A DNA stretch of 64,000 nt, from contig NW_026705461.1 in assembly GCF_029867415.1 (NCBI RefSeq), positions 62,001-126,000 of the forward strand, in the 5' to 3' direction. Below, piece after piece: positions 1-10,729 of this stretch (within the stretch, counting starts at the first letter, position 1; each line of letters begins with the position of its first letter). The DNA comes from Vicia villosa. Its lineage: Eukaryota; Streptophyta; Magnoliopsida; Fabales; Fabaceae. A program made the position numbers and the translations under genes. A model generated the notes under the pieces. That model made no database searches and was not told where the DNA came from. It worked only from the letters and a program-made list of their open reading frames with translations.

Positions 1-252
1 ATACTATAACAAAGATAATAAATACATCAAAGCTTATTCTAGTTTCATTTGCCATACTTAAATGTTTGTTTCACCAAGTATCTTCTTGAATAAAGTCAAT
101 ATTTGTTTTTTGGTACACGGTTGCGACATTTTCACCATTAGTCCACATGATCGAAGAGAAAACCAACTTGAACTATACAGATTCTTTCATAAACCACAGA
201 TATCTGAAAGTATTAGCGACGCTATGAAGATTTTTCTTCCACTTCGCTATCC

Positions 253-2537
253 TTATTCTCCTTTAAGTTGAGCTTCCTTGCTAGTGAGAGGCACATATCG
301 AACAGCAGTCTCAGTCCGTATACTGATAGAACCATCGGTGTTCTTGTCCACAACCTTTAAATCTTGAAACCTGTTTCCAACAGGAATAACCATTCGACCG
401 CCGGGCTTCAATTGGTCAATAAGTGGTTGGGGAATCTCTGGTGCCGCTGCTCCAACATGAATGGCATCATAAGGGGCAAACTCAGGCCAACCCTGCCTTC
501 CATCTGTCAACACAACAATTATACAAATGTTTCAAATTAAAGATCCATCAACTTAAAATAGCAACCAGTCAAGTTTTAACTGCTTAAGAAGCAATAATAA
601 AACAGTGCAACTATTGCCGCGGGCCAGAAGAAGAACTTTGTGATAGTGAAAATGGAGACACGCAAATATCTTGGATGACCATAACATGAAGAAGGTTTAT
701 GGATCAATTCTACTTTTAGCTTAAGCTGACTCAATCATTTCATAAAAATCTCAAATTTAACCACTACGTTATTGTTTTTGTGTATATGAAAGACTCACAA
801 TAGTTTAACTATTCATCCATTACTATCTCCTTCATTTCCCATTACAAACATATAGACTAGATTAAACAGTCATTACTAAGTCCAGCATTAGGCAATACGA
901 GATGTTCAGTGAGTGCTTAAGTGGCTTGTTCCTCAACCTTGCTAGCTAGCTATTATGGTAGGTTTCTGCAATTAGTTGGGTGCTTATTACATGGTATCAG
1001 AGCTCTGTTGATGGTGTCTCCGTAAGGGATACCTAATAGAGAAAAACTGAACTAACCAACTATGCTAGTAGAAATTAATTTAACCAAAAAAGGCCTTAAC
1101 CTTGTAACTGATTGTGCTGAGTCAGCACTGTCCTAGCTAGGTATAAATATCTATTATGTTGAGTGCTGTTACTAACTTCTTCATTTGATAATATTCAAAA
1201 CAGAAAATGCAATCTACTTTCCCTCTCTTTCTTTTCATCTTACAGTTTCTATCATTGTTACAGTTTCTATTACTGCCAATAGAGGAACTAACTAAAACAA
1301 CTAAATGAAGTGTCGTAGAGCTTCATCGTTGGCTCACAGTGGTTCCACTATGATAGGTATTTGGGTATGATTGAGCACCTAAATCACACATCGTTATCAT
1401 AAGATGTTCTGTGCAGTATTTAAATGCCATGTTCTTCTCCTTCGACCCATAGCATTAAAGGGATGATTCCTCCCAAGTGCTAGATTGCTTATCATGGTCA
1501 AATAGAACAAAAGAAACAGTACTATTGTTGTGCAAGAACTATAAAAGTTTCAATCTTTCGGATCCCTGGAAATAATAGAAACCATACCACCATCATGCAG
1601 AGAAAGGGAACCATCTTTCAATAATGAAGCTGCAGCACTTTTTTCAATATTCTTGATTGAAAAGGAAACCAATTCAGGAATATGTTCCACGCCAACAGTA
1701 CGGCCATTGGGTCCAACCATCAAGGCAAAGCACGCTGTCAGGTACCCAGTCCCTACAAATTGGTTCAAAGTGAAACAGAACATCAAGAGAAACATAATTG
1801 TCTAATCAGCAAACATAGTCAACGTCTTTAGCATCACATTGCTCGACAGCTCAATCAAGCAAAGGAAACAAATCATAAGTCTTCGTGCGCTACACACCCT
1901 TGTTATTGCACTTCTTACCATCAATTTTAGCAATCAACCTTACAAAACACGACATAATAACTTCAACAATTTAACCACTGTCCATATCATTCATTAAAAC
2001 CAAACCAATCACATACATTATTTTCTGATAAATCTGATGGAGAGCATACCAGAGCCAACATCCAAAGCATGCATTCCAGGTTGCAAATGATTCTCCAGCA
2101 ACTGAAGGCAGGATGCATGCATGTGCGGTGCAGATATAGTGGCATTATAGCCTATAGCAAAGGGGCTGTCTATGTAAGGTTGAACCCCATTGGGTACAAA
2201 TAAACCTCTGTCAATATTTTCCATTACTTCAACCACCTTTTGAGATTTGATTATTCCACAATTCTGCAAATTCTCTACCATCCCTTTGTTTTTATTGATC
2301 GCACTCCCAGACCAGTATTGCTGTAATTGTTTGCAATTTTTCAAGAAACATCAGATAAAGTAAGAAATTTGTGATCTGAAAATGAAGAGAACCTAAAAAA
2401 ACTAATTAGTACTAGCTTATTTATATGCTTAGTCGGTAATTAAGTTTTAATGATCAGATCATTGGAACAATAAGGATTCCATGAAAACTCATTGAAAAGA
2501 AACATGAATTAGGTTAAATGGGAGAGGTTACCTCCAT
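253..2537 (-). CDS. PIMT1: Protein-L-isoaspartate O-methyltransferase, four exons
   Basis: The enzyme uses S-adenosylmethionine to methylate isoaspartyl residues in aged proteins and so starts their repair; plant forms act in the cytosol and matter in seeds. Exons on the minus strand: 2537-2532 (only ATG GAG), 2320-2050, 1752-1588 and 503-253, all with GT/AG borders and phases that join. The product is 230 residues, the usual length of plant PIMT1. Visible signatures are ISAPHMH (residues 64-70), the SAM-binding DVGSGTGYLT (89-98), VEHIPEL, and DAIHVGAAAPEIP followed by LIDQLKPGGR. The start was chosen because the two-codon exon followed by QYWSGSAINKNK reproduces the family N-terminus; the upstream TTG at 2344 is intronic. 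Intron 3 (504-1587) is long and holds a retroelement relic. No disabling change is visible, so the gene looks functional. Confidence 0.95.
860..1330 (+). mobile_element. Possible LTR-retroelement relic in PIMT intron 3
   Basis: A primer-binding-site-like string TGGTATCAGAGCTCTG (about 993-1008), complementary to the 3' end of initiator methionine tRNA, follows a stretch that could be an LTR end (ATTACA). A TATA-like TATAAATATC lies near 1142 in a second LTR-like block. No coding part is visible. This could be a TRIM-type element or a copia fragment; the ends are not fixed. Confidence 0.3.
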
Positions 2538-2732
2538 CGTAGAGAGGGAGAGAAGTGTGCTGATGGAGTTGGGGGTGTGTTGCTAGCGGTGCGACGAGGA
2601 TCAGCGGGAGTGAAAATTAGGCAGAGATGCTGTAATCGGAAGTATTACGGGAACACTGACTAAATATGTTTATTCTCTTTCTTTCACTTCGGTACTTTGT
2701 TTCATGTTTCAGACACCCAGTAGTGCATGTGC

Positions 2733-2771
2733 GGAGAAATGGAATGGGCTTGTAAAGTTTGGGCTCGAGTC
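2733..2771 (+). repeat. 39-bp direct repeat flanking a transposon (second copy 4522-4560)
   Basis: A 39-bp block starting GGAGAAATGGAATGGGCTTG and ending GGGCTCGAGTC occurs without mismatch at 2733-2771 and at 4522-4560, on the two sides of the 2804-4520 element. The right copy starts one base after the element end; the left copy stops 32 bp before the element start. This is far longer than a normal target-site duplication. Confidence 0.9.
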
Positions 2772-2803
2772 CAGTATTCCTGTGGGCTTATTGCTTTGAG
2801 AAA

Positions 2804-4520
2804 GAGAATTTCTATGTAGACACCCCTATGGGAAAAAATCTCCAGCGAAAAATTAAAAATACCCCAACTTCGGAAATGTATTTCCGAAGTAATTTTTTTT
2901 TCAAAATTTTTTCAGATTTCTGAAATGCACTTCCAAAAACATCAAATGGGGAGTGTTTTCGGAGATGCATTTCTGAAAACATTTTTTTCACATTTTTGGA
3001 TCATTTCGAATATACATCTCTAAAATATGCAGAAATTGTTTTATTTTTGTGTTTTTCTAAACAACGTTTAGTTCCGTATTTTTAATTAAACGAAAACGCC
3101 TGCAGTAAACACTGGTTGATATAAATAACATATAATCCGAATAAAATACGTGACATATCAGCATAAAATCCTAATATTATATATACAAGCCGAATAAAAT
3201 ACTAATAGTGTGCGAAAATGTACGTGAATGTTAAGAAATACAAACCGAATACAATAAAATCCAAGAAAAATAAACTGGATCCTCCTACTGAGTATGTCTA
3301 ACCCTAACGCTCTGGACCTCCTCTGCCTGGTATATGCCGCCATACCGCCAGCGTCTCCGACCATCCTCTCCACGACTGCAACCACCTCTGGACCTCCGTG
3401 CGCAATAATACCTCGGTCCAATGCGTCTCGCCCAAGCATCTCTATCTGCTGGAATATCGGCAGGAGATTAGTGGCATGGTCATCCTCGGCTTGCTGGTTC
3501 TCCAAGATCTCCTCATATGTTGGCCTAGGAGCTCCGGGAGCATCGGGTGTCATCTCCCGATAGAACCGTGTCACGTACCCTTCTACACAATGCCCTTAGC
3601 ATCAGGTATCTCCTCATCATCCTGGTATCTCACCTCCTCCTCCTCCCGTACCTCCTCCTGCAGGGAAGAAGACACCCGAACCAGCCGACTCCTCAATCCA
3701 GATGAGGAACCAGCCTCATCCATCTGGACGGATACTAGTACTTAACCCCGTCCCTGTGTCGCTGCCAGCTGCGACGCCCGCTCGCGTCTAACCGACGTTG
3801 TCTGGGTCAATCTGCCTTGTCTGAGTCGTGCGGGGTTGTCTGTCATTTTCCTAAAAAAATTGAATTCCATAAGAATGCGAAACAATCAAGAAAATAAAAA
3901 AAAAAACATTTTTGGGTATATTTCGGAAGTACATTTCCGAAACTGGTCAAGGAGGTGTTTTTGGAAATGCACTTCCGAAACCCCCATGCGACACCATTTT
4001 TGCAGAAAACCCAAAAGTTTGCCCTAAGTGCATCAAAATCTCAATTTTCCTATCTAAATAACACCAGTGACATGTAATAACTTAAATGAACTACACTATA
4101 CTAATTTCTAACACCCCTAAATCAATTTCAATCTTAAATTGAAAGTTTAAAAAACTTACAGATTTGAGGTGTTGTTGGAGGTGCTTTAGAAGTGGTCTAT
4201 AAGCCTTTGGAGTAGTCTTTGATGGTCTTTGAAGTTACCTTTGGTGTTTATGCGAATGCTTGAGAAGAAATTTGGTGTTTTTGAAAGATTTAGGGTAAAT
4301 AGAAATAGGAGGAGGCTGTTTTGTTTAAACAGCAAAACGCGCATTATTTCGGAAATGCATTTTTTAAAAAAAATTACGTAAAAAAAAGGTGATTTTGGAA
4401 ATGCATCTCCGAAATCACTCTTTTTTTTCAACTTCGGAGATACATTTCCGAAGTATAGGAGCATTTTGGGAAATTCTCCGCAGTTGACCAAGAAGGTAGG
4501 GGGTCAATTAAGAAATTCTC
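2804..4520. mobile_element. TIR transposon with palindromic TTCGGAAATGCATTTCCGAA motifs (element 1)
   Basis: The left end GAGAATTTCTATGTAGACAC and the inverted right end GAGAATTTCTTAATTGACCC form an imperfect terminal inverted repeat of about 27 bp. Possible 8-bp target duplications are TTGAGAAA (2796-2803) and TGGAGAAA (4521-4528), one mismatch. Inside, variants of the half-palindrome TTCGGAAATGCATTTCCGAA lie near both ends (2865-3020, 3920-3985, 4345-4460). The centre carries a plant-mobile-domain gene relic on the minus strand. TIR length, target duplication size and this cargo suggest a Mutator-like (MULE) relative. Element 2 at 6930-8237 has matching ends. Confidence 0.65.
3290..3846 (-). 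pseudogene. Internally deleted plant-mobile-domain (MAIN-like) gene relic
   Basis: Reading down from an ATG at 3846, the first 34 codons give a basic, Arg-rich N-terminus (MTDNPARLRQGRLTQTTSVR...) before a stop; further down come an acidic Glu-rich stretch and then, in another frame, a tail containing RFYREMTPDAPGAPRPTYEE and an ILENQQ...LLPIFQQIEMLGRDALDRG helix ending in an RQRRSR cluster. Such basic N-termini and tails are, from memory, those of legume MAIN-like/plant-mobile-domain proteins, which are carried by Mutator-like transposons. The catalytic-looking middle of these proteins is absent, so this is a deletion relic. The family assignment is an inference. Confidence 0.5.
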
Positions 4521-4560
4521 TGGAGAAATGGAATGGGCTTGTAAAGTTTGGGCTCGAGTC

Positions 4561-6107
4561 AAGAAACAATGGAGGTATTACTTTAGGGAATTGCTAATTC
4601 CACTCTAAGGGGTGGAAAAGCACCATGTGGAAATCTGAAAGTATCCTTCTGATTCTGGAAATGCATTTTCGAACACACTCCACTCCATATACACATAATT
4701 CATTCGTTTTTGAACCACGTTCCAATTCTATGACTAAATTTATTCCGAAATTGCATTTCCAAAAACCTACTAAATTAGAGAAAAAAATGCAGAAACTTAT
4801 TCCGAAGATACATTTATGGACTCGACATTCATGTCTACAAGCAAAAACTAGATTAATGCAAATAATGTAGAAGAAAAAACATGTTCTTTACTTAAAATTG
4901 CATCTTTTATGTTCCTTTTGATGTGATAAAACACAAAACTGTTGTTTTAGAGTACAAAATTTGATTGAGAATGAATGGAGATTTTTTATGTTTGAATTAA
5001 GTGCGTTCGGAGCTATATAAAGGCTTTGTAATGAGTGCAAAAGTGTATTCTCTGTCAGTTTCCTTCAAGCCTATATAAAGACTTTGTAATGCTAAGTTGT
5101 AAGCAAGAAATGTGTGGTGAATTCAATAAAACCAGAGTATTTCAATATTTATCTACCAGTAGAAATGTAGTGCAAAACGAGAATAAAAATAGTTTTTCCA
5201 CTCATAATCCTACAACAATATAATTTATAACATACTACCACCTCTAGAATACCACCAACATGATTCATCAGCAAGTTGTGGCTCTTCATGCACTTCAAGC
5301 TCCCCTGGTTGTGGAGTTCAGACTAAGGTTATGGCTCTAAAAGGTTTGGTTCAATCGGCTTTGTTTTCTGCTAAAACTCTTGCACGAAGAGGCATCTGGT
5401 CCCTAGTCCCTCTAATGCAATCTTTGATAATATTCCTATCTGTGAGGTACTAATTAAACTATGTAGAACTTGTATATTTCATGATTGATACCATGGATTA
5501 TGTTGTAAAATAAGTGTTAGAAAGGAGCATTATTCTTAAATAAACGATCATGGGCCATATTGACCCTCAATACAAATTTATTACTCTAAACCATATCTTA
5601 TCATATGTTCCAAAAACACATCGTGATTCCTTATATGGAGTTCGCATAGAACAAGATAGAGGATCCCACTCCAACTTTGTCTACACCCAACTGGCCAACT
5701 CAATTTCTGACCAAAAAAGGACTTTGAATCATGAGAATCATCTGCTTCCACCACCAACAATCAACTAAAAATCTGTAATAAAAACCAACAAACTACCGCT
5801 GCACAAATAATCAAAGTAGTATCCAACCAAACAAAAATGTGACAAATCCTAGCCTTCATTATTGGTTAAACTGTTTGAAATTGAATAACTGTTTGTCTTT
5901 GATTTGTTGTTGTCTTTTTTATTGCATCTTTTCAAATATCTCGTGCTTTTCTCTATTTTGTTTTGATTTCTTAAAAAAGTTTGCAAAATATATACTCCCC
6001 TAGACTTTATTTATAAGCAATTTTATAAATTTTTTGACCTTAAATATAAGTAAAAGTGAACAAATCTAGGTTATTATCTCTATATTAAATACTTAATATT
6101 ATTTTAA
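4561..6107. other. Gene-free stretch with decayed palindromic-motif copies
   Basis: No coding region is convincing here. Between about 4650 and 4815 there are decayed copies of the same motif found in elements 1 and 2 (CTGGAAATGCATTTTCGAAC, CCGAAATTGCATTTCC), suggesting a third, eroded member without recognisable ends. The rest is AT-rich and unassigned; the 72-codon ORF at 5550-5768 has no feature I recognise. Confidence 0.5.
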
Positions 6108-6376
6108 TACTCTCTCCGTCCCATAATATAAGAGAAAAAAAACAAAATCACACTTATTTTGATGAAGACATTTTGTGATTTTATTGAAATGATTTTCTTG
6201 AAAAGATGTAAAAACTACTCTAATTGGTGGTTGATTTTAGAAAAGTAAGAGAGTAAATTAAATGTAATTTGTCTTTAATTCCACCATAAAAATGTGAAAG
6301 TTGATTTTTTTTTCTCTTATATTTTGAGACAAAAAATATCCACTTTTTTCTTTTATATTTTGGAACGGAGAGAGTA
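6108..6376. mobile_element. Stowaway-like MITE
   Basis: The element starts TACTCTCTCCGTCCCATAAT and ends with the inverse GGAACGGAGAGAGTA, the classic Stowaway (Tc1/mariner) terminal sequence with TA at both borders. It is 269 bp long and non-coding. A lone similar end, TCTTATATATTAGGTCGGAG, lies at about 6500-6520. Confidence 0.75.
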
Positions 6377-6929
6377 TTATTAGTGGATGACAATTTAATT
6401 GAGGATATACTAATAATTATGATATATCTCTCACATGAAATAAAAAAAATTAAATGCACATAACTACCTTTTAAATAAATGTAAAATTTGTCTTTTTTTT
6501 TCTTATATATTAGGTCGGAGTAGTATGTGTCATTATCAAGAAAAGAAATATTGTTGAACCAAAATAATTAGAAAAATAAAGACCTCTTATTTTGATTTTG
6601 ATGATAGCAAGATCAAAAAGAATAATTTTATTCTTTAATGTTTGTTTCATGTCTAAGAAAATTATTGAAACTTCTCTAAGTAACTTGTACTCTAGAATAA
6701 TGTGCAGAAACAATATGAACTCAAAATACATCCAACAACATATAGTCTAGCACAATGATCAACAAGCGAATATGGCACCCTATCAAAAGACCACTCTCAA
6801 TTGCCTTTTGGCTAGTGCTTACATTGTTACCCATTATTATCCCCTTATCAACTCTACACAACAAAGTCGACAATTTACCTCTTGTGTATAGAAGAGTAAG
6901 TTGTGATCCTCTGGTGACCAATAAATTTA

Positions 6930-8237
6930 GGAAATTTATTAAGAGACCTCCTAACCTTCTTGACTATCCCTGGCGAAATTCCCAGAATGCCCCTATATTT
7001 CGGAAATGTATCTCCGAAATCACTTTTTCTGAAAAAAAGGGTGATTTCGAAAGTACACTTCCAAAAACACGAAAAAAAGGTGTTTTCGGAGATGCATTTC
7101 CGAAAACACCCCTTTTTTGAGTTTTCGGAGATGCATTTCTGAAAAATCCCCTTTTTGGGAAAGGGGTGTGTTCGGAGATGCATATCCGAAATATTCTTGG
7201 AATGTTTCGGATATACACTTCCGAAAGAATTCAATAATTATTAAAAAATTAAAATCAAAGTGAATCAATACAATTAATAGGTATAAAATCAAGGTGAATC
7301 AATATATCAAATGAATTAAATCAAAAACATTTTAATTTCATAATTAAATTTTGATTATTTAGAATTAAATATAAAATTTATTCTTTAAATAAAATTAAGA
7401 CAAAATCTTTTTTCAATTTTTTTAAACTAAATAAAAATTTATAACTCATTTTTAATTATGAATCAGAATAGAAATATATAAATATATAATAATAATTATT
7501 AATTTTATAAGTGAAGTATATAAATATATAATAATTATTATAAATTAAAACACTATTTTTTTAATTTTTTTTAATTATTATATAAATATATAAATATATT
7601 TATAATTAATATATAATAATTATTATATAAATATATAAATATATAATAATTTTTATAAATATATAATAATTATTATAATTATTATATAAATATATAAATA
7701 TATAAATTAAAACACTCATTTTTTTAATTTTTTTTGCAAATATATAATAATTATTATAAATATATAAATAAAAAATTATAACTCATTTTGTAAATATATA
7801 ATAATTATTATAAATATATAAATAAAAAATTATAACTCATTTTGTAAGTGAAATTATTTTAATTAAAATTATTTTAAATTTTAAAATATGAATCAGAATA
7901 GAAATATATAATTATTATTATTCATAACTCATAAATTATATCAAAATATATAATTATTATTATTCATTACTCATAAATTATATCAAATTTATGATATATG
8001 AATTAATTAATATCATAAAATTAATTTTTGGGATTTTTTTAGATTTTTTTTTGTTGTTTCGGAGATGCATTTCCGAATTTGTCAAAATCTCAATTTTTGG
8101 GATTTTTTTCGGAAATGCACTTCCGAAGTCTGAAAAAATTTTGAAAAAAAAATATTTCGGAAATGCATTTCCGAAGCGGGGTAAAATTGGGTTTTCGCAG
8201 GGGGTGACCCCATAGGGAGGTGGGTAAAGAAATTTTC
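6930..8237. mobile_element. TIR transposon with palindromic TTCGGAGATGCATTTCCGAA motifs (element 2)
   Basis: The left end GGAAATTTATTAAGAGACCT and inverted right end GAAAATTTCTTTACCCACCT form an imperfect TIR related to that of element 1. A perfect 8-bp target duplication TAAATTTA lies at 6922-6929 and 8238-8245. At least six copies of TTTCGGA(A/G)ATGCA(T/C)TTCCGAAA lie at 6995-7225 and 8055-8180, just inside the two ends. The middle (7290-7990) is AT-rich low-complexity sequence built on AAATATATAATAATTATTAT. No gene is present. It is probably a non-autonomous sister of element 1. Confidence 0.7.
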
Positions 8238-8701
8238 TAAATTTATCTTTTAAAGATCAAGTTTGTATGAACACATTTTTGTGATCCTCTTGTGACCAAT
8301 AAATAAATAGTACAACCTAATATTTGTTGTTAGTACAAGGTTGTATGAACTAAATATGGCATGTGGTCTATAACGTCTCTAATCCCAACGAATATATCCT
8401 ACAACAGTCAATTGAAGAATTCAACACCTTTTTCCATTGTCTATTGGACAGAAACAGCACTAGGGTGTATTTAAAATATCATATAATCAGACGGTGGAAA
8501 ACGTTCAGGAGTAGAATAGTCAATCAAGCATTGCAATATAACGAAACGAGAGAAACGGTCTTTCTTTTAATTTCAATGTAGAGAATTAGTTGTATTCCAT
8601 ACTAGCTCCCCAAAAATCTTCATGAGCATTATGAGCTTTTCATTAGATTCATGATTGGGGAGATAGAAGTTACAGATGAGCATTTCCAATCATCAAATGC
8701 T
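8238..8701. repeat. Spacer with second copy of a 26-bp flanking repeat
   Basis: TTGTGATCCTCTTGTGACCA and the next six bases (8279-8304) match 6901-6926 with one mismatch, so element 2 is also bracketed by a long direct repeat in addition to its 8-bp target duplication. No gene is visible in the rest of the spacer. Confidence 0.75.
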
Positions 8702-10729
8702 TTAGAAATCTAAAAGTAATTGAGGAAGAATACTCTCTAAATGAGTAGCTTCTATTTGACCATCACCCTCAGTCTCTGCAATAGCAACAGCGCGCTGAAC
8801 AGCCTCTGCATCCATACAAATATTTGTCAAAAACAACATGACATAGAATATGTGCAAATCATAGTCATGAGAAAATATTAATGTGTTTCTCTATTTAATA
8901 TGGAAGAACCTGTGACAAAAACCCGGAGAAGTTCACAGGTAAGCTTCAGAGCACTAGCATTAGCTGCATCGAAAAATATGGACGGATAGATGAGTTATGA
9001 TAAACATCCAATTTGCAAATGCAAACACAACTATAGTGTGGCAAGATCACAGAACCTTCACCAAATAAGAATGTTAGCAGAATGATAACATAAATACCAG
9101 AAGTTGTCCGATTCTTCTTGGACGATCCGGCTCCTACCTGTAGCAGTAAAAACCCATTTGCAGATTATTGACAGACACGGCAACAATTAAGTAGATGTTC
9201 TGTGACTACAATAATTAAAAATATTAGAGAATGTATGACCAATTACAGATGCTACTCCCATTGAGACCCACCACCCAGCCAAATATAAACTACATTGTTG
9301 TAGATCAAGTCTTTTGTGAAATAGATTGAGAATGGAGAACCACCAAACCATAAAAACAAATGTCACAATACTTAAATAATGAAGAAAAGAGAATGAAAGG
9401 GAGACAGTTGGAGCCCAATATGGTCTACTGCTAAATATTTTGAGAAAAAAAGAATTACAAATTTGAATGAGTGAGATATAGTAAAAAAAAAACAGTAAGT
9501 AAACTACTATGCACTCTCTTGTACTTTAAAACTTTGTGCTTCGCTACATATAGCTCCCATTTATAACAAAAACCAACTCAAAACCCTCTTGCCTTTACCA
9601 AAACATGCACTACACACGCCTAACTCTTAATGCTGTCAGGACAGAAATTTCTTAAATATCCAGTTAGCATATGGTCTACAAGAACTTTTCACGGTCATTC
9701 AGATTCATATATTCATAGTTTCAAGTTGAGGGCTTCTCAATGATGTGGTCAAAAGTAACAATTAAATAAGTTTTTGAAAAACACATTTTTATGCAGCATT
9801 TGAAGGTATCTTGTATCCAATAAAATGACTGATATTGAAATATCCTGCAACCAATACTTAACCAAATGCTGTAGATATAAACAACAGTAAAAACAAATAA
9901 CACGGCACACGGTAAGAACAAAGGAAGCAACCAAGCACAGTTTGCATCTATGAAGCACGGACCGACACGACACCACCGATACATCGACATCAGTAATATT
10001 TGAAAAGATGAATAAGTTGAACATAATCATAACACTGACACAAACATGCATTTTTTCAAAGGCGTCGGTGTTACATATGTTTTCATTATTGCTAATAAGA
10101 AAATCAAAGAATCAGAAAAAACAAGGAAAGAAATCTGATAAGCAGGGCTCCTAAAAAGTCCGAGAAACATTTTAATGAGTAAAGCCCACACAAGAAAGTG
10201 GATTTAGGTGTTTTCCACCGAAAAACATGCACAAGTAACAAATAAAGTTATTTTTTTAGGGGAAAACAACTTATCATGTTCCAAATCAAAAGTTTCCGAA
10301 ATTCAACAAGTAGCATTCAGAAATTGATATTGAATTTCAAGAAACATAAAACTAATCATCATAGGTCTCACTCTCCGAGGCCAACCAACAAACACATAGC
10401 ATGCATATGTTAGAATTTCAAGAAGGATGAAAATTTGAAAACCTCGGAGTCCAAAGCATCACTGGTTGCAACATTTTCACGCTCTGCAAGTGTAAAAACA
10501 AACAATTTTAAGAAATTAAAATGATAAAGTTAGGGTTTCATATAAATTGGGAAATTAAGATAAGGTATATAACCAAGGGTTCGCAAAGTCCAAATACGCT
10601 TCATGATGGAATGGATTAGATCCTGAATTGAACGAAGAACGCATGTATTAAGAAAAGTGCTATGAAGAGTGGAATGAAGAAGAAAGGGTTGTAGGAGCAA
10701 CGTACAGAGTCGAAGGTAGGTTCCTCCAT
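8702..10729 (-). CDS. MHF2: CENP-X / MHF2 histone-fold protein, six short exons
   Basis: CENP-X pairs with CENP-S (MHF1) to form a histone-fold DNA-binding complex that works with FANCM at stalled forks and crossovers and at kinetochores. Minus-strand exons: 10729-10706, 10622-10574, 10483-10443, 9137-9098, 8963-8910 and 8805-8702. Every border is GT/AG, the phases agree, and the total is 312 nt, giving 103 residues, the normal size. The N-terminus MEEPTFDSDLIHSIMKRIW and the C-terminal half ANASALKLTCELLRVFV...EAVQRA...IEATHLESILPQLLLDF are diagnostic of the family. The first exon is eight codons long. No exon reaches more than 104 bp, so simple ORF calling misses the gene. The reading frame is intact and the gene is probably functional. 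Confidence 0.93.

Noticed and set aside
2018..2344. PIMT start at 2344
   Set aside because: The codon is TTG and lies in an intron; the family N-terminus is restored by the ATG GAG exon at 2537-2532.
3294..3745. Plus-strand ORFs of 89 and 115 codons
   Set aside because: They are antisense to the plant-mobile-domain relic, which explains the composition better.
6875..7292. Overlapping ORFs with repeated FRKCISE/FGNASPK-like peptides on both strands
   Set aside because: They result from translating the palindromic TTCGGAAATGCATTTCCGAA motif in several frames.
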